Of a stretch of 64,000 bases of DNA, positions 36,169-45,282 are shown piece after piece (position 1 is the stretch's first letter; the number at the start of each line of letters is the position of its first letter). The stretch is from Psychrobacter sp. 28M-43 (GTDB lineage Bacteria > Pseudomonadota > Gammaproteobacteria > Pseudomonadales > Moraxellaceae). Under the pieces are notes generated by a model. That model worked only from the letters and a program-made list of their open reading frames with translations. It did not search any database and was not told the origin of the DNA. The DNA is taken from positions 2,108,001 through 2,172,000 of the forward strand of contig NZ_CP061739.1 in NCBI RefSeq assembly GCF_014770435.1, given 5' to 3'. The translations under genes and the position numbers were made by a program.

Positions 36169-37125
36169 ATGAGTACCAACATCGATACCAGTAACGATCA
36201 CATTTTGTCTTCTGACAATATTCACTACTTGCACCATGATTTTTTTGAACCAAGTAGCAAAGACGTCGAGATTAGCGCGACTTTACTGATTGTGCATGGC
36301 ATGGCAGAACACAGCGGTCGCTATAGCGATTTTGCACAGTTTTTGGCAGACAATGGTATCGCTGTGGCGACTTATGACCATTTGGGTCATGGACAGACTA
36401 TCAAGACTGAGGCCGATCTTGGGTTTTTTGGTGAAGAGCATCCGGTACAGTCACTTTTGAAAGACGTGATTGTGATGGCCGATAGCCTAAAAGACCGTCA
36501 TCCAGACGTCCCACATTTTGTGATGGGTCACTCGATGGGCTCATTTATCGTGCGCAATGTACTTAAACATCATGCGCATAATTTCACAGGCGCCATTCTA
36601 ATGGGTTCCGCAGACGCCAACCCACTGGCTAAGGTTTTATTACCTATTAACAAGCTACTGGCCAGAGTAGCCCCAAGACAACCGAATACAGTTTTCGCCA
36701 AGGTGATGAACAAAGTCCTTAACAGCCAACTACCTGATCGTAATTCGTCCTCACAGTTTGCGTGGCTCAGTGAAAATACCGCAAACATTGAAGCCTATGA
36801 AGCCGATCCTAAGACTGGTTTTGACTTTACCAATAATGGCTTTATGACATTGTTTACGCTCATGGATACTGGACTGAATAAAAACTGGGCTACTACTATT
36901 GCCAAAAACTTCCCGATGCTGTTTATTAGCGGTGAAGATGATCCGATTGGTGAAATGGGTCGCGGTATACGTAGGGTTGTCACGCGTCTGGACAAGCGTC
37001 ATTTCAGTCATGTCGATATTCAGCTGTATCCTAATATGCGTCATGAAGTGCTGCACGAAAAGGATAAACAGACTGTGTATCAAGATATTTTAGAGTGGAT
37101 AGAGACCAACACGACAGACGATTAA
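36169..37125 (+). CDS. Alpha/beta hydrolase, monoacylglycerol lipase / lysophospholipase type
   Basis: A 318-residue serine hydrolase. The oxyanion strand is LLIVHGMAEHSGRY, followed by YDHLGHGQT, the nucleophile elbow GHSMGSF and a probable acid in FISGEDDPIGE. The His is in YPNMRHEVLHE. The pattern matches the Hydrolase_4 (monoglyceride lipase-like) family, acting on glycerolipids or lysophospholipids. No signal peptide. AAGGA precedes the ATG. A 63-nt imperfect palindrome follows the stop codon. Confidence 0.87.
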   Translation: MSTNIDTSNDHILSSDNIHYLHHDFFEPSSKDVEISATLLIVHGMAEHSGRYSDFAQFLADNGIAVATYDHLGHGQTIKTEADLGFFGEEHPVQSLLKDVIVMADSLKDRHPDVPHFVMGHSMGSFIVRNVLKHHAHNFTGAILMGSADANPLAKVLLPINKLLARVAPRQPNTVFAKVMNKVLNSQLPDRNSSSQFAWLSENTANIEAYEADPKTGFDFTNNGFMTLFTLMDTGLNKNWATTIAKNFPMLFISGEDDPIGEMGRGIRRVVTRLDKRHFSHVDIQLYPNMRHEVLHEKDKQTVYQDILEWIETNTTDD

Positions 37126-37126
37126 A

Positions 37127-37189
37127 TTATGACAAATGAGTTGTTTTGAGGGAGTACCTGAAAACGACTCATTCAATATTGTCATAATA
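37127..37189 (+). repeat. 63-nt imperfect palindrome after the lipase-like gene
   Basis: The outer arms TTATGACAA (37127-37135) and TTGTCATAA (37181-end 37189, start 37181 minus 2) and the inner arms ATGAGTTGTTTT (37136-37147) and AAAACGACTCAT (37161-37172, one G-T pair) form a 21-bp stem with a 6-nt bulge (37173-37178) and a 13-nt loop. No T run follows, so it is either an mRNA-stabilising hairpin or a small repeat element. Confidence 0.6.
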
Positions 37190-37349
37190 AGACCCTCAAC
37201 GCGTTTGCTAAAAGTGGTCAAATTAGCGACAATACGGCAAGCAAGTTTTTGGACCAAGCCACCCCTTGAATTTTCTTTAGGCTGGGTCATATAAGTCTTT
37301 AACCATAACATTGAGATCCACCTCCCTTTCATTCATTTTAGGAACCTTT

Positions 37350-38171
37350 ATGTCATTACAACAAACCATCGAACAAGCATTTGAAAATCGCAACGAATAC
37401 AGCCCAGCCAATATGCCACAAGACGTGCGCGATGCTATCAACCAAGTACTTGAGCAACTAGATAACGGTAGCCTGCGCGTAGCAGAAAAGAAAGATGGCG
37501 AATGGGTTGTCAATCAGTGGGCCAAAAAAGCCGTATTATTGTCTTTCCGCCTAAACGACAACTATGTCCAAGCTGCTGGCGAACATGTACAGTTCTATGA
37601 CAAAGTACCGACTAAGTTTGCTAACTGGACAGAAGCACAGTTTAAAGAAGCAGGCGTACGCGTTGTACCACCAGCTGTCGCTCGTAGAGGTTCATTCATC
37701 GCAGCAGGCGCAGTATTGATGCCGTCATACGTCAACATCGGCGCCTATGTCGATCAAGGCGCGATGGTTGATACATGGGCGACTGTTGGTTCATGTGCTC
37801 AAATCGGTAAAAACGTGCATCTGTCAGGCGGCGTTGGCATCGGCGGCGTATTAGAGCCATTGCAAGCAAACCCTACTATCATCGAAGACAACTGCTTCAT
37901 CGGTGCACGTTCTGAAATCGTTGAAGGCGTTATCGTTGAAGAAGGCGCGGTCATCTCTATGGGTGTCTATATCGGTCAATCAACGCGCATCTATGATCGC
38001 GAGACTGGCGAGATTCATCGTGGCCGTGTACCAGCAGGTTCTGTTGTTGTACCAGGTAGCTTACCGTCAGAAGATGGCACGCACAGCTTGTACGCTGCTA
38101 TCATCGTGAAAAAAGTTGATGCGCAAACTCGTGCAAAAACATCAGTAAACGAGCTATTACGCCTAGCCTAA
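37350..38171 (+). CDS. dapD: 2,3,4,5-tetrahydropyridine-2,6-dicarboxylate N-succinyltransferase
   Basis: Adds succinyl from succinyl-CoA to tetrahydrodipicolinate in lysine and peptidoglycan precursor synthesis. Starting at ATG 37350 (AGGAA 7 bp upstream) gives 273 residues, matching E. coli DapD. An upstream in-frame ATG would add 13 residues and has no ribosome site. The left-handed beta-helix hexapeptide repeats are clear ([20 protein letters not shown], and [20 protein letters not shown]). The leader holds a stem-loop with arms 37252-37260 and 37280-37288. A terminator follows. Confidence 0.97.
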   Translation: MSLQQTIEQAFENRNEYSPANMPQDVRDAINQVLEQLDNGSLRVAEKKDGEWVVNQWAKKAVLLSFRLNDNYVQAAGEHVQFYDKVPTKFANWTEAQFKEAGVRVVPPAVARRGSFIAAGAVLMPSYVNIGAYVDQGAMVDTWATVGSCAQIGKNVHLSGGVGIGGVLEPLQANPTIIEDNCFIGARSEIVEGVIVEEGAVISMGVYIGQSTRIYDRETGEIHRGRVPAGSVVVPGSLPSEDGTHSLYAAIIVKKVDAQTRAKTSVNELLRLA

Positions 38172-38217
38172 ATATTTGGCAAGTACCGTTGTTTATTGAA
38201 TAATGTTGTTTTATATG

Positions 38218-38250
38218 AAGATGCTGGAGGATGACTCCAGCATCTTTTTT
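38218..38250 (+). terminator. Terminator of dapD
   Basis: A perfect 12-bp stem (38218-38229 with 38235-38246), GATGA loop, then a T run. Confidence 0.88.
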
Positions 38251-38396
38251 GCAGCTTAATATAGCGTGTTACGTTATAATCCTCTTTTAGTTTGTCTTTA
38301 TACAAACACAAAATCATTCGTACCATCCCCTGCCTTTTTATTACGATTGATAAGCGCTTCATCGCCTTATCGATCTTTAACTGTATTTGAAATATT

Positions 38397-39128
38397 ATGA
38401 GTGAATCATCATTACGCACCGCCGCTATCCCTGTCACTGACCCTGAAGCAGGGTTACGTCTGACTGAGATTTTTTATTCCTTACAAGGTGAGGCGATCAC
38501 CTCAGGCTTGCCGACGATATTTGTGCGTCTAACGGGCTGTCCACTGCGCTGCGTCTATTGTGATACTGAATATGCTTTTACTGGCGGCGAACGTCAATCA
38601 TTAGAAACCATCATAGAAACTATCAAAGGTTATCCGTGCAAGCGTATCTGTCTGACGGGCGGTGAGCCGTTAGCACAGCCAAATGCCATTGAACTGATGA
38701 AACGTTTGCTGAGCGATGGGTATGAGATATCCCTTGAGACTGCAGGCGCGCTCACGGTAGAAAACGTGCCAGCAGCAGTCAGTAAGGTAATGGATCTCAA
38801 AACGCCAAGCTCAGGCGAAGTCGATAAAAATCTATGGTCAAACCTCGACTATCTCACTCAGCATGATCAAATCAAGTTTGTCATTATGAATCGTACAGAT
38901 TACGACTGGGCAAAAGCTAAATTTACCGAGTATAAGCTAAACGAACTGGTCGGCACGGTGTGGTTCTCTCCGATGTTTAACGTCGCAGATGATATCGATG
39001 AACAGCTCAGCCCCGAGGTACCTGTATTGGCGCGAGAGCTGGCAGAATGGATGTTGGCTGATGCCTTACCAGTTCGTTTTCAGCTGCAATTGCATAAGAT
39101 CATTTGGGCAGATGCCAAAGGCAAGTAA
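38397..39128 (+). CDS. queE: 7-carboxy-7-deazaguanine synthase
   Basis: A radical-SAM enzyme that contracts the ring of 6-carboxytetrahydropterin in queuosine synthesis. Seen in its 243 residues: IFYSLQGEAITSGLPTIFVR at the start, the cluster motif C48-P-L-R-C52-V-Y-C55, then ICLTGGEPLAQ and KFVIMNRTDYDWA. The C-terminus FQLQLHKIIW is typical. No other queuosine genes (queC, queD) are next to it. The ATG has no clear Shine-Dalgarno. Confidence 0.95.
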   Translation: MSESSLRTAAIPVTDPEAGLRLTEIFYSLQGEAITSGLPTIFVRLTGCPLRCVYCDTEYAFTGGERQSLETIIETIKGYPCKRICLTGGEPLAQPNAIELMKRLLSDGYEISLETAGALTVENVPAAVSKVMDLKTPSSGEVDKNLWSNLDYLTQHDQIKFVIMNRTDYDWAKAKFTEYKLNELVGTVWFSPMFNVADDIDEQLSPEVPVLARELAEWMLADALPVRFQLQLHKIIWADAKGK

Positions 39129-39189
39129 CTATCAGAAAGTAACAAACAAAAAGTGTGAACACGTAGAGTGCCATGGATAAGGTAGCGGT

Positions 39190-40353
39190 ATGATCAAACT
39201 CATTTTATTGGGCTTGTTAGCAGGTGCGTTTTTTAGCTCGACATTTATCTTAAATGAGCTTATGAGTAGCGCAGGCGGACATTGGTTTTGGTCAGCGAGT
39301 CTACGCTATGTCTTCATGCTGTTGATTATCACCACCGTTGTTACTATGCAACATGGCTTTGGTCGTATTAAAGCGCTAATGAGGATTTTTCTTCAGCATT
39401 GGGGCTTCTGGTGCATTACTGGCAGTATTGGGTTTGGACTGTTTTATACCGGTATTTGCTATGCCGCAGATCATGTTGCGGGATGGGTAGTAGCGGCTAC
39501 CTTTATGTTTACCGTCGTCGCCAGTTTGCTTGTATTATTGGCATTTGGTCAACGTTTTGATAAAAAATTCATCGTATATGCTGTCATTGTCTTTATCGGT
39601 GTGGCACTCGTCAATATCAGTGAAGGTCTGCATGCTGCTTCTATAACCGACACCGTCCCCATGCCTGACATGCTGCTCTACGGTGCGCTACCCGCTCTTA
39701 TCGCCGCTTTTAGCTACCCAATTGGTAACCAGCTGGTTTGGCAGGCCTCTCATAATGCTCGCAAGCGCAATACTGAACTACAGAAAGCCGCAGAGTTGAA
39801 CGCTCAACGAGCTAGCACTAGTGTTGGTATTGGTATTGATATTAACGATCAGAGTGAACCGCTCATATCCGAAGCTTATGATTTGCCAACTACGACATAT
39901 GATGCTACCGATATTGATAGCGTACTTCAAAGTGACAACGCTGCGGCAACCTCATCCCTACAAAACTTAATTGCTCGCATTCCTTCTATCGAAACCACGC
40001 TACTGCAAAATGCCTTTAACAAAGTGTGGCTAATGACTCTTGGGTGTTTGCCATTTTGGCTGTTTTTGGGCATTATAGTGCGCCCTGACCAGCCCCACCC
40101 CTCACAAATAATCAATACGTTGCTCGTTGCTCTATTGGCAGGCGTGGCAGCGACCACTATATTTCTGTATGCGCGCGAGCAAGCTGTTACTTCAAGCGAG
40201 GTTGCAGGCGTTGACTCAACCCAAGCCAGTGAAGTTATCTTTGCTTTGATTGGGGGTATAGTATTGTTAGATAACGCTATACCTTCGGCGATGGGACTGG
40301 TCGGTATAGGGCTGATTATTGTAGGGCTGATATTTTTTGCAAAAGATGGCTAA
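39190..40353 (+). CDS. Multidrug-resistance efflux transporter family protein (EmrE-like DMT superfamily)
   Basis: A 387-residue membrane protein with about ten helices in two halves, resembling the multidrug resistance efflux family of the drug/metabolite superfamily. Residues about 187-270 are a long hydrophilic insertion rich in Ala, Asn, Asp and Thr between helices 5 and 6, so it is larger than the usual 300-320 residues. The substrate is unknown. It starts 61 bp after queE and may share its transcript. Confidence 0.75.
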   Translation: MIKLILLGLLAGAFFSSTFILNELMSSAGGHWFWSASLRYVFMLLIITTVVTMQHGFGRIKALMRIFLQHWGFWCITGSIGFGLFYTGICYAADHVAGWVVAATFMFTVVASLLVLLAFGQRFDKKFIVYAVIVFIGVALVNISEGLHAASITDTVPMPDMLLYGALPALIAAFSYPIGNQLVWQASHNARKRNTELQKAAELNAQRASTSVGIGIDINDQSEPLISEAYDLPTTTYDATDIDSVLQSDNAAATSSLQNLIARIPSIETTLLQNAFNKVWLMTLGCLPFWLFLGIIVRPDQPHPSQIINTLLVALLAGVAATTIFLYAREQAVTSSEVAGVDSTQASEVIFALIGGIVLLDNAIPSAMGLVGIGLIIVGLIFFAKDG

Positions 40354-40453
40354 ATGGCGCTATAGCACTACGCCCATTTCTCCACAGTCATGCATTGAAT
40401 AACCGCTTAAAAAACACCTATCACTTTGATGATCTCGATTTGGCACTATAACC

Positions 40454-41089
40454 ATGGGTAATGCTGTGATTTTTCCTGATATTCTATTATATTTATTGGA
40501 CATGGTTGGCATTGTTGCCTGCGCGATTGCAGGGACCTTGCTTGCGCAGCATAAAGGCTTCGATATTGCTGGGTGTATCTTGGTGGCGATGGTCAATGCC
40601 ATCGGCGGTGGTACATTGCGTGATATGGCTCTAGACCGTCATCCTCTATTTTGGATGACTGATCTTAATTACGTGATCGTTATCACAGTGACCTCTCTTA
40701 TCTTACAAATATTCTTTCACCTTTATCATAAGATTGATAATGCGTTAAAGCTCTTTGATGCCATTGGGTTAGCCGCTTTTAGTGTCATTGGTTTTAAGGT
40801 GGCCTTAACCCTAGACATGTCTCCCCTTATTGCTATTATGATGGGTGTCTGGACTGCCATCATTGGTGGTTTGCTACGTGATATCATTTGTAATGAGATT
40901 CCGCTGGTACTACAGCGTGAGATTTATATTACTGCCAGTATCGCAGGGTCTGTGACCTATTTATGCTTACAGTATTTCGGAGTGGGCGCCAGTCTCAACG
41001 AATTTATTATGCTGTTTGTCATCTTTGCGGTACGTATGCTCGCGCTCAGATTCGACTGGCACCTGCCTTCTATTCGACTCGTGGATTGA
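40454..41089 (+). CDS. TRIC-family (UPF0126/YicG-like) membrane channel protein, copy 1
   Basis: A 211-residue protein with seven helices in two repeated halves. Each half has the TRIC signature: AIGGGTLRDMALDRHPLFWM and IIGGLLRDIICNEIPLVLQ. Bacterial TRIC homologues form trimeric potassium-permeable channels, while some are described as glycine-related transporters. The actual role here is unknown. It is followed 71 bp later by a paralogue. Confidence 0.88.
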   Translation: MGNAVIFPDILLYLLDMVGIVACAIAGTLLAQHKGFDIAGCILVAMVNAIGGGTLRDMALDRHPLFWMTDLNYVIVITVTSLILQIFFHLYHKIDNALKLFDAIGLAAFSVIGFKVALTLDMSPLIAIMMGVWTAIIGGLLRDIICNEIPLVLQREIYITASIAGSVTYLCLQYFGVGASLNEFIMLFVIFAVRMLALRFDWHLPSIRLVD

Positions 41090-41160
41090 TCAATTGAGCA
41101 AAACTCTACTTAGATAGCCTTTGTTTGACTGACAATAATTGAAAATAGTGAGAACTGCCC

Positions 41161-41826
41161 ATGTTGGCTATCGTATTGGACCCTACCGTACTGATCACTA
41201 CTTTTGACCCGCGCTCTTTGATATATTTCTTTGATATGATTGGCATCATCGCCTGTAGCGTCTCAGGCACGATACTTGCCAAGCACAAAAACTTCGATGT
41301 CTTCGGCTGTCTGCTCGTGTCTATCGTCACTGCTATCGGCGGCGGCACGGTACGTGATGTCATTCTGGATCGCCATCCGTTATTTTGGATGGTAGATATG
41401 AGCTATCTGACCCTTATTACGATTTCATCACTAGCGATGCAGATATTTTTTCATCCAAATTCAAGACGAGTGGATAAGTTCCTCAAACTTTCCGACACTA
41501 TTGGTCTGTCAGCATTTACGCTGATCGGTATCAAAGTTGCTGATAGTATGGGCGCCAATGTACCTGTAGCGCTATTATTAGGTGTGATTACCATCGTGGT
41601 TGGTGGCATCATTCGCGATATGATTTGCAATGAGATTCCATTGGTACTGCAGCAAGAGATTTATATCACGGCAGCGTTGACGGGTGGTGTGCTGTATTTT
41701 GCTCTAAAGAACTTAGGCGTGACAGATTGGGTAGCTGACATCTCTACGATGAGTACGATTTTTACTTTGCGTATGCTTGCTATTCGTTACGATTGGCAGT
41801 TCCCCACACTAGAGTGGAAATACTGA
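41161..41826 (+). CDS. TRIC-family (UPF0126/YicG-like) membrane channel protein, copy 2
   Basis: A 221-residue paralogue of the preceding gene, with the same layout and motifs AIGGGTVRDVILDRHPLFWM and GGIIRDMICNEIPLVLQQEI. The N-terminus is about ten residues longer. The two copies appear roughly 60 percent alike by eye, so the duplication is not recent. A channel made of both subunits is possible but not shown. It converges on recJ. Confidence 0.88.
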   Translation: MLAIVLDPTVLITTFDPRSLIYFFDMIGIIACSVSGTILAKHKNFDVFGCLLVSIVTAIGGGTVRDVILDRHPLFWMVDMSYLTLITISSLAMQIFFHPNSRRVDKFLKLSDTIGLSAFTLIGIKVADSMGANVPVALLLGVITIVVGGIIRDMICNEIPLVLQQEIYITAALTGGVLYFALKNLGVTDWVADISTMSTIFTLRMLAIRYDWQFPTLEWKY

Positions 41827-41908
41827 TACTAGGGCGTGTCTTCATTTCAAAAATACCAACGCACCCATCTCTGAGCGCGTTTAGTATTATCGGTTTGACA
41901 TTGTCGCT

Positions 41909-43777
41909 TTACCCTTGCTCTACCACAGCCAAATCTTTGACCATCAACTGTAAGCTTTGTTTGCCATTCCATTCATTGATGTCTAGCTGAAATAACAAAT
42001 GGACTTGCTTAGCACGGTAATCCCACGCCTCATTATCGAAGTTAAAGAAAATTGCCTCTATCGGATATTGAACGTCTGGATAGCGTAGTGATAACTTAAG
42101 ATGTTTGTCTTTTAAAATCTTGAAGCTCAGTACCTCAAACACACCATCAAATATCGGTGGCGCAAATCCATGACCCCAGATACTGGCATCGGCTAAATGT
42201 TCAGCAAACCATAAGCTAAAGTCACTCGCTTGCAAAGGTCCATCGGTGAATTTTTGCTCTGCAAATACCTCATCATCCATCTGAGCCATCACTTCATTAA
42301 AAGCTGTGACAAATGCCTCAAAGTTGCGGCGCTTGAGGGTTAAACCTGCCGCCATCGCGTGCCCACCGAAGTGACTGATTAAGTCTGGATAACGCTCAGC
42401 AACTTGTTCAATCGCATCACGAATATGTACGCCAGCGATAGAACGCGCAGAACCTTTAATAGCACTATCTTCATCTGTTTGTTCAGTATCTGCTGGTGCA
42501 AAAACGATACTGGGTAAATAATGGCTTTCTTTTAGGCGACCAGCGACAATGCCAATGACTCCTTGATGCCAGTCATCTTGGTACAGAATAATACTACGAG
42601 CGCCAGCATTGCTGGCTTTAGAAGTAGAGACAGCTTGAGTAGCCACATTCTGAGTAATAAGCGCTTGAGTAATTATGTCATCGTTACTCGCATTGTTGTC
42701 GCTATCACCACTCACACTCTCATCGCTATTATCTTCATTAGCCAATGCTTGTACGATACTATCAGCTTGCGCACGCATCTCGCCCTCTACATGACGACGC
42801 GTACGGTTCAACTGCTCAAGCTCTTGTGCCAAACGTTGTGCAGTGCTCCAGTCTTCAGTCAATAAGCACTCGATACCGATGCGCATATTATCCATACGCC
42901 CAGCTGCATTAATACGTGGCCCTAATACAAAACCAAAATCCTGAGCATGAAGCTGTTTGGGATCACGGCCCGCTTGCTCAAGCAATGCCAATATCCCCAT
43001 ACAGCAGCGGCCTTGACGAATAGCTGATAAGCCGTGATGTACCAAGATACGGTTGTTTTTATCCAGTACCCCAACATCTGCAATCGTCCCAAGTGCGACC
43101 AAATCCAAATATTGGCTAACCTGTACCGTAGACTTGCCAGCTTCGCGGCGTAGCTTTGCTAAGCGTCCGAGCACATAAAATGCGACTCCAACTCCTACCA
43201 ATGCTTTGCTAGCAAAGTCACAACCTAGCTGATTTGGATTGACCACTGCTTCCGCAGGTGGCGTCTCTTTGGTCGTGAGATGATGGTCAGTGATAATCAC
43301 CGTGATGCCATCAGCTTGGGCGCGTGCCACCCCTTCATGACTTGAGATGCCATTATCAACCGTCACTATCATGTCTGGCTGAAAAGTCTCAATACCTAAC
43401 TCGACAATCTCTGGCGTCAGGCCATAACCGTACTTAAAACGATCTGGCACTAGGAAATCAACGACCGCACCCATCTTTGTGAGCGCACGCATCATTAAGG
43501 CTGTACTGGTGGCACCATCACAGTCAAAGTCACCAACGATCAAGATACGCTGACGCTCATCAATGGCCACATCTAATAAGCGCACGGCTTCAGTGACACC
43601 GTGCAGTGCCTCAGCAGGCAATAGACCTGATAGGCTAGTCTCCAGCTCATCAGGCGCAGTGATACCTCGCCCTGCATACAGACGGGCAAGCGTGAATGAT
43701 TGAGCGGCAAATGGTTGCAGCGCGGCGGGCAACTCGTCGACGCGAGTGCTGGTATAACGGGGGGTTAAATTTAGCAT
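41909..43777 (-). CDS. recJ: Single-stranded-DNA-specific exonuclease RecJ
   Basis: A 5'-3' ssDNA exonuclease in RecF-pathway recombination and mismatch repair. DHH-family metal motifs are VGDFDCDGAT (residues 81-90), ITDHHLT (162-168, DHH 164-166) and FGPRINAAGR-type FVLGPRINAAGRMDN. DHHA1 follows with FGGHAMAAGLTL. The 622 residues exceed E. coli RecJ (577) because of an acidic, Ser/Asn-rich insertion at about 347-394 just before DDWHQGVIG. This looks like a flexible linker and not a disruption. Confidence 0.95.
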   Translation of the reverse strand: MLNLTPRYTSTRVDELPAALQPFAAQSFTLARLYAGRGITAPDELETSLSGLLPAEALHGVTEAVRLLDVAIDERQRILIVGDFDCDGATSTALMMRALTKMGAVVDFLVPDRFKYGYGLTPEIVELGIETFQPDMIVTVDNGISSHEGVARAQADGITVIITDHHLTTKETPPAEAVVNPNQLGCDFASKALVGVGVAFYVLGRLAKLRREAGKSTVQVSQYLDLVALGTIADVGVLDKNNRILVHHGLSAIRQGRCCMGILALLEQAGRDPKQLHAQDFGFVLGPRINAAGRMDNMRIGIECLLTEDWSTAQRLAQELEQLNRTRRHVEGEMRAQADSIVQALANEDNSDESVSGDSDNNASNDDIITQALITQNVATQAVSTSKASNAGARSIILYQDDWHQGVIGIVAGRLKESHYLPSIVFAPADTEQTDEDSAIKGSARSIAGVHIRDAIEQVAERYPDLISHFGGHAMAAGLTLKRRNFEAFVTAFNEVMAQMDDEVFAEQKFTDGPLQASDFSLWFAEHLADASIWGHGFAPPIFDGVFEVLSFKILKDKHLKLSLRYPDVQYPIEAIFFNFDNEAWDYRAKQVHLLFQLDINEWNGKQSLQLMVKDLAVVEQG

Positions 43778-44094
43778 GAGGGTATTCTACTGGCTTTAGT
43801 AGAGGCTCACAATGACAATTTATACTACCTCTGTATATCATTAGGCATTGTGCAACCTGATGAATAATGTCCATACATTAGTGATAATTGAGACTGCCAT
43901 ATTTATAGCTTATACAAACTACCTTCGTTTAGTCACTTACAAAAAAGGTGCACAGTGTGAGTAATTTCATTCATTTTGCTACAAAGCAATGATTGTAAGC
44001 CACGCATAAATCCATAAAATAGTAAGCAACTGAAAAATTTGTTGTTTATTGAACTTTTTATCATTTATATTTTAATTATTTATAAGGACACTTT
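43778..44094. other. Divergent intergenic region recJ / DUF697-like gene (317 bp)
   Basis: No gene or RNA is recognised. It is AT-rich towards the DUF697-like gene, which has AAGGA before its ATG. Confidence 0.35.
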
Positions 44095-44610
44095 ATGAAA
44101 ACCACGCCACTTGCTGAAAAACTTCCGAATACTATCGACCCTAACCTAGACCTTGATAAAGTTAAAAAAGAATGTCAAGGAATGGTAAAAAGACGCGCTA
44201 GAGTTTCTGCTGGTGTAGCGGTTGTGCCAGTACCATTTTTTGATGTGGCAGTTGATGCGGGGATGTTGACGCAACTGATTCCAGAGATTAGTGAGCGTTT
44301 TGGTCTCATTGAAGACCGTCAATCAGCCATTAACTTGGAATCACGCGAAGTGCATTGGAGCGCAGTAAAAGACCGTACCGTAGATTTCGCTGGTCTAATG
44401 GCAACACGTGGTATCGTCAAAAAAACTATCCAAGGTTTCGGTGGTCGTATCGCTGCCAAACAAGTGACCAAGTTTATTCCACTTGGCGGCCAATTGGTTG
44501 CTGCAACGATGGGCTATACCATTTTTAAGAAAATTGCCAATGACCATATCAATGAATGCTATAAATTGGCAAAAGATATTCAGCAAAAAGAACACGGCAA
44601 AAACGTATAA
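44095..44610 (+). CDS. DUF697-like small membrane-associated protein
   Basis: A 171-residue protein. The segment RRARVSAGVAVVPVPFFDVAVDAGMLTQLIPEISERFG, seen as two blocks around residue 33-70, resembles DUF697 (YcjF-type), which often follows GTPase domains. Here no GTPase domain or neighbour is present. A second hydrophobic hairpin lies near residues 125-150 (IPLGGQLVAATMGYTIF). Function unknown. It is a single gene with its own terminator. Confidence 0.5.
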   Translation: MKTTPLAEKLPNTIDPNLDLDKVKKECQGMVKRRARVSAGVAVVPVPFFDVAVDAGMLTQLIPEISERFGLIEDRQSAINLESREVHWSAVKDRTVDFAGLMATRGIVKKTIQGFGGRIAAKQVTKFIPLGGQLVAATMGYTIFKKIANDHINECYKLAKDIQQKEHGKNV

Positions 44611-44636
44611 ATAAGCCGAATAGCTTAGTCTATATC

Positions 44637-44670
44637 AAGCCAGTTAAGTGATTACTTAGCTGGCTTTTTT
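44637..44670 (+). terminator. Terminator after the DUF697-like gene
   Basis: A 13-bp stem (44637-44649 with 44654-44666, one wobble), 4-nt loop and T tract. Confidence 0.85.
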
Positions 44671-44794
44671 GTGGTTAATACATACAGGTTATAGAGTTTT
44701 AAAATAACATGCGCTAGTGGTTAATGATGTCATTGCTAGGTTTTACTGATAATATACAGCTTTATTTATGACAGACACCTTAAAGGACTAACTT

Positions 44795-45184
44795 ATGAAA
44801 AAAATCTTGGCTTCAACGATGATGCTAGCGACTTTTGCCTTGGCGGGATGTACCACAACAGGTGCTACAAACAACGGTACAGGTACAGCAATCGGTACCG
44901 CAAATGAGATCGGCATGAATGTCTTCAAAGCAGCAATCGATAATCAATGCCGTAGCCAAATTGAAAAACAAAACGCGTGGCGTGTTGCAAGCGTCGCCAT
45001 GACAGAAGCGCAGCAAGAATCTGTTAAAACCAATGTTTGTGGCTGTGTCAGTGAGCAAGCACCGCAGCAAGTCACCATTGTTGAGTTGGGCAATGCCGCG
45101 ATTGACTCTCAGTACCGTACTCAGTTAGTTGCACAAGTCGTCGCTAAGTCTCTACAGAGCTGCTATACAAGCTTTGTTCAATAG
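44795..45184 (+). CDS. Small lipoprotein of unknown function
   Basis: A 129-residue lipoprotein precursor. Signal peptide with lipobox LAGC at about residues 16-19. The mature part begins with a Thr/Gly/Asn-rich linker and has four cysteines (CRSQIE, NVCGC, LQSCYT) that could form disulfides in the periplasm. No Asp after the lipid Cys, so outer-membrane sorting is expected. I do not recognise a family. It has its own terminator. Confidence 0.75.
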   Translation: MKKILASTMMLATFALAGCTTTGATNNGTGTAIGTANEIGMNVFKAAIDNQCRSQIEKQNAWRVASVAMTEAQQESVKTNVCGCVSEQAPQQVTIVELGNAAIDSQYRTQLVAQVVAKSLQSCYTSFVQ

Positions 45185-45218
45185 AATAATTAAGTTATTC
45201 ATTAGAATAAAAAATAAT

Positions 45219-45253
45219 AAAAAGGGTGCGTTATACATAACGCACCCTTTTTA
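45219..45253. terminator. Terminator between the lipoprotein gene and a convergent hypothetical gene
   Basis: A 16-bp inverted repeat (45219-45234 with 45237-45252) of AAAAAGGGTGCGTTAT type, with T run in both directions. Confidence 0.85.
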
Positions 45254-45282
45254 TTGCTAATATATTGGTTCAATTAATCAGC

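Noticed and set aside
37090..37332. 80-codon minus-strand ORF between the lipase-like gene and dapD
   Set aside because: It covers the palindrome and dapD leader, has no ribosome site and no recognisable domain.
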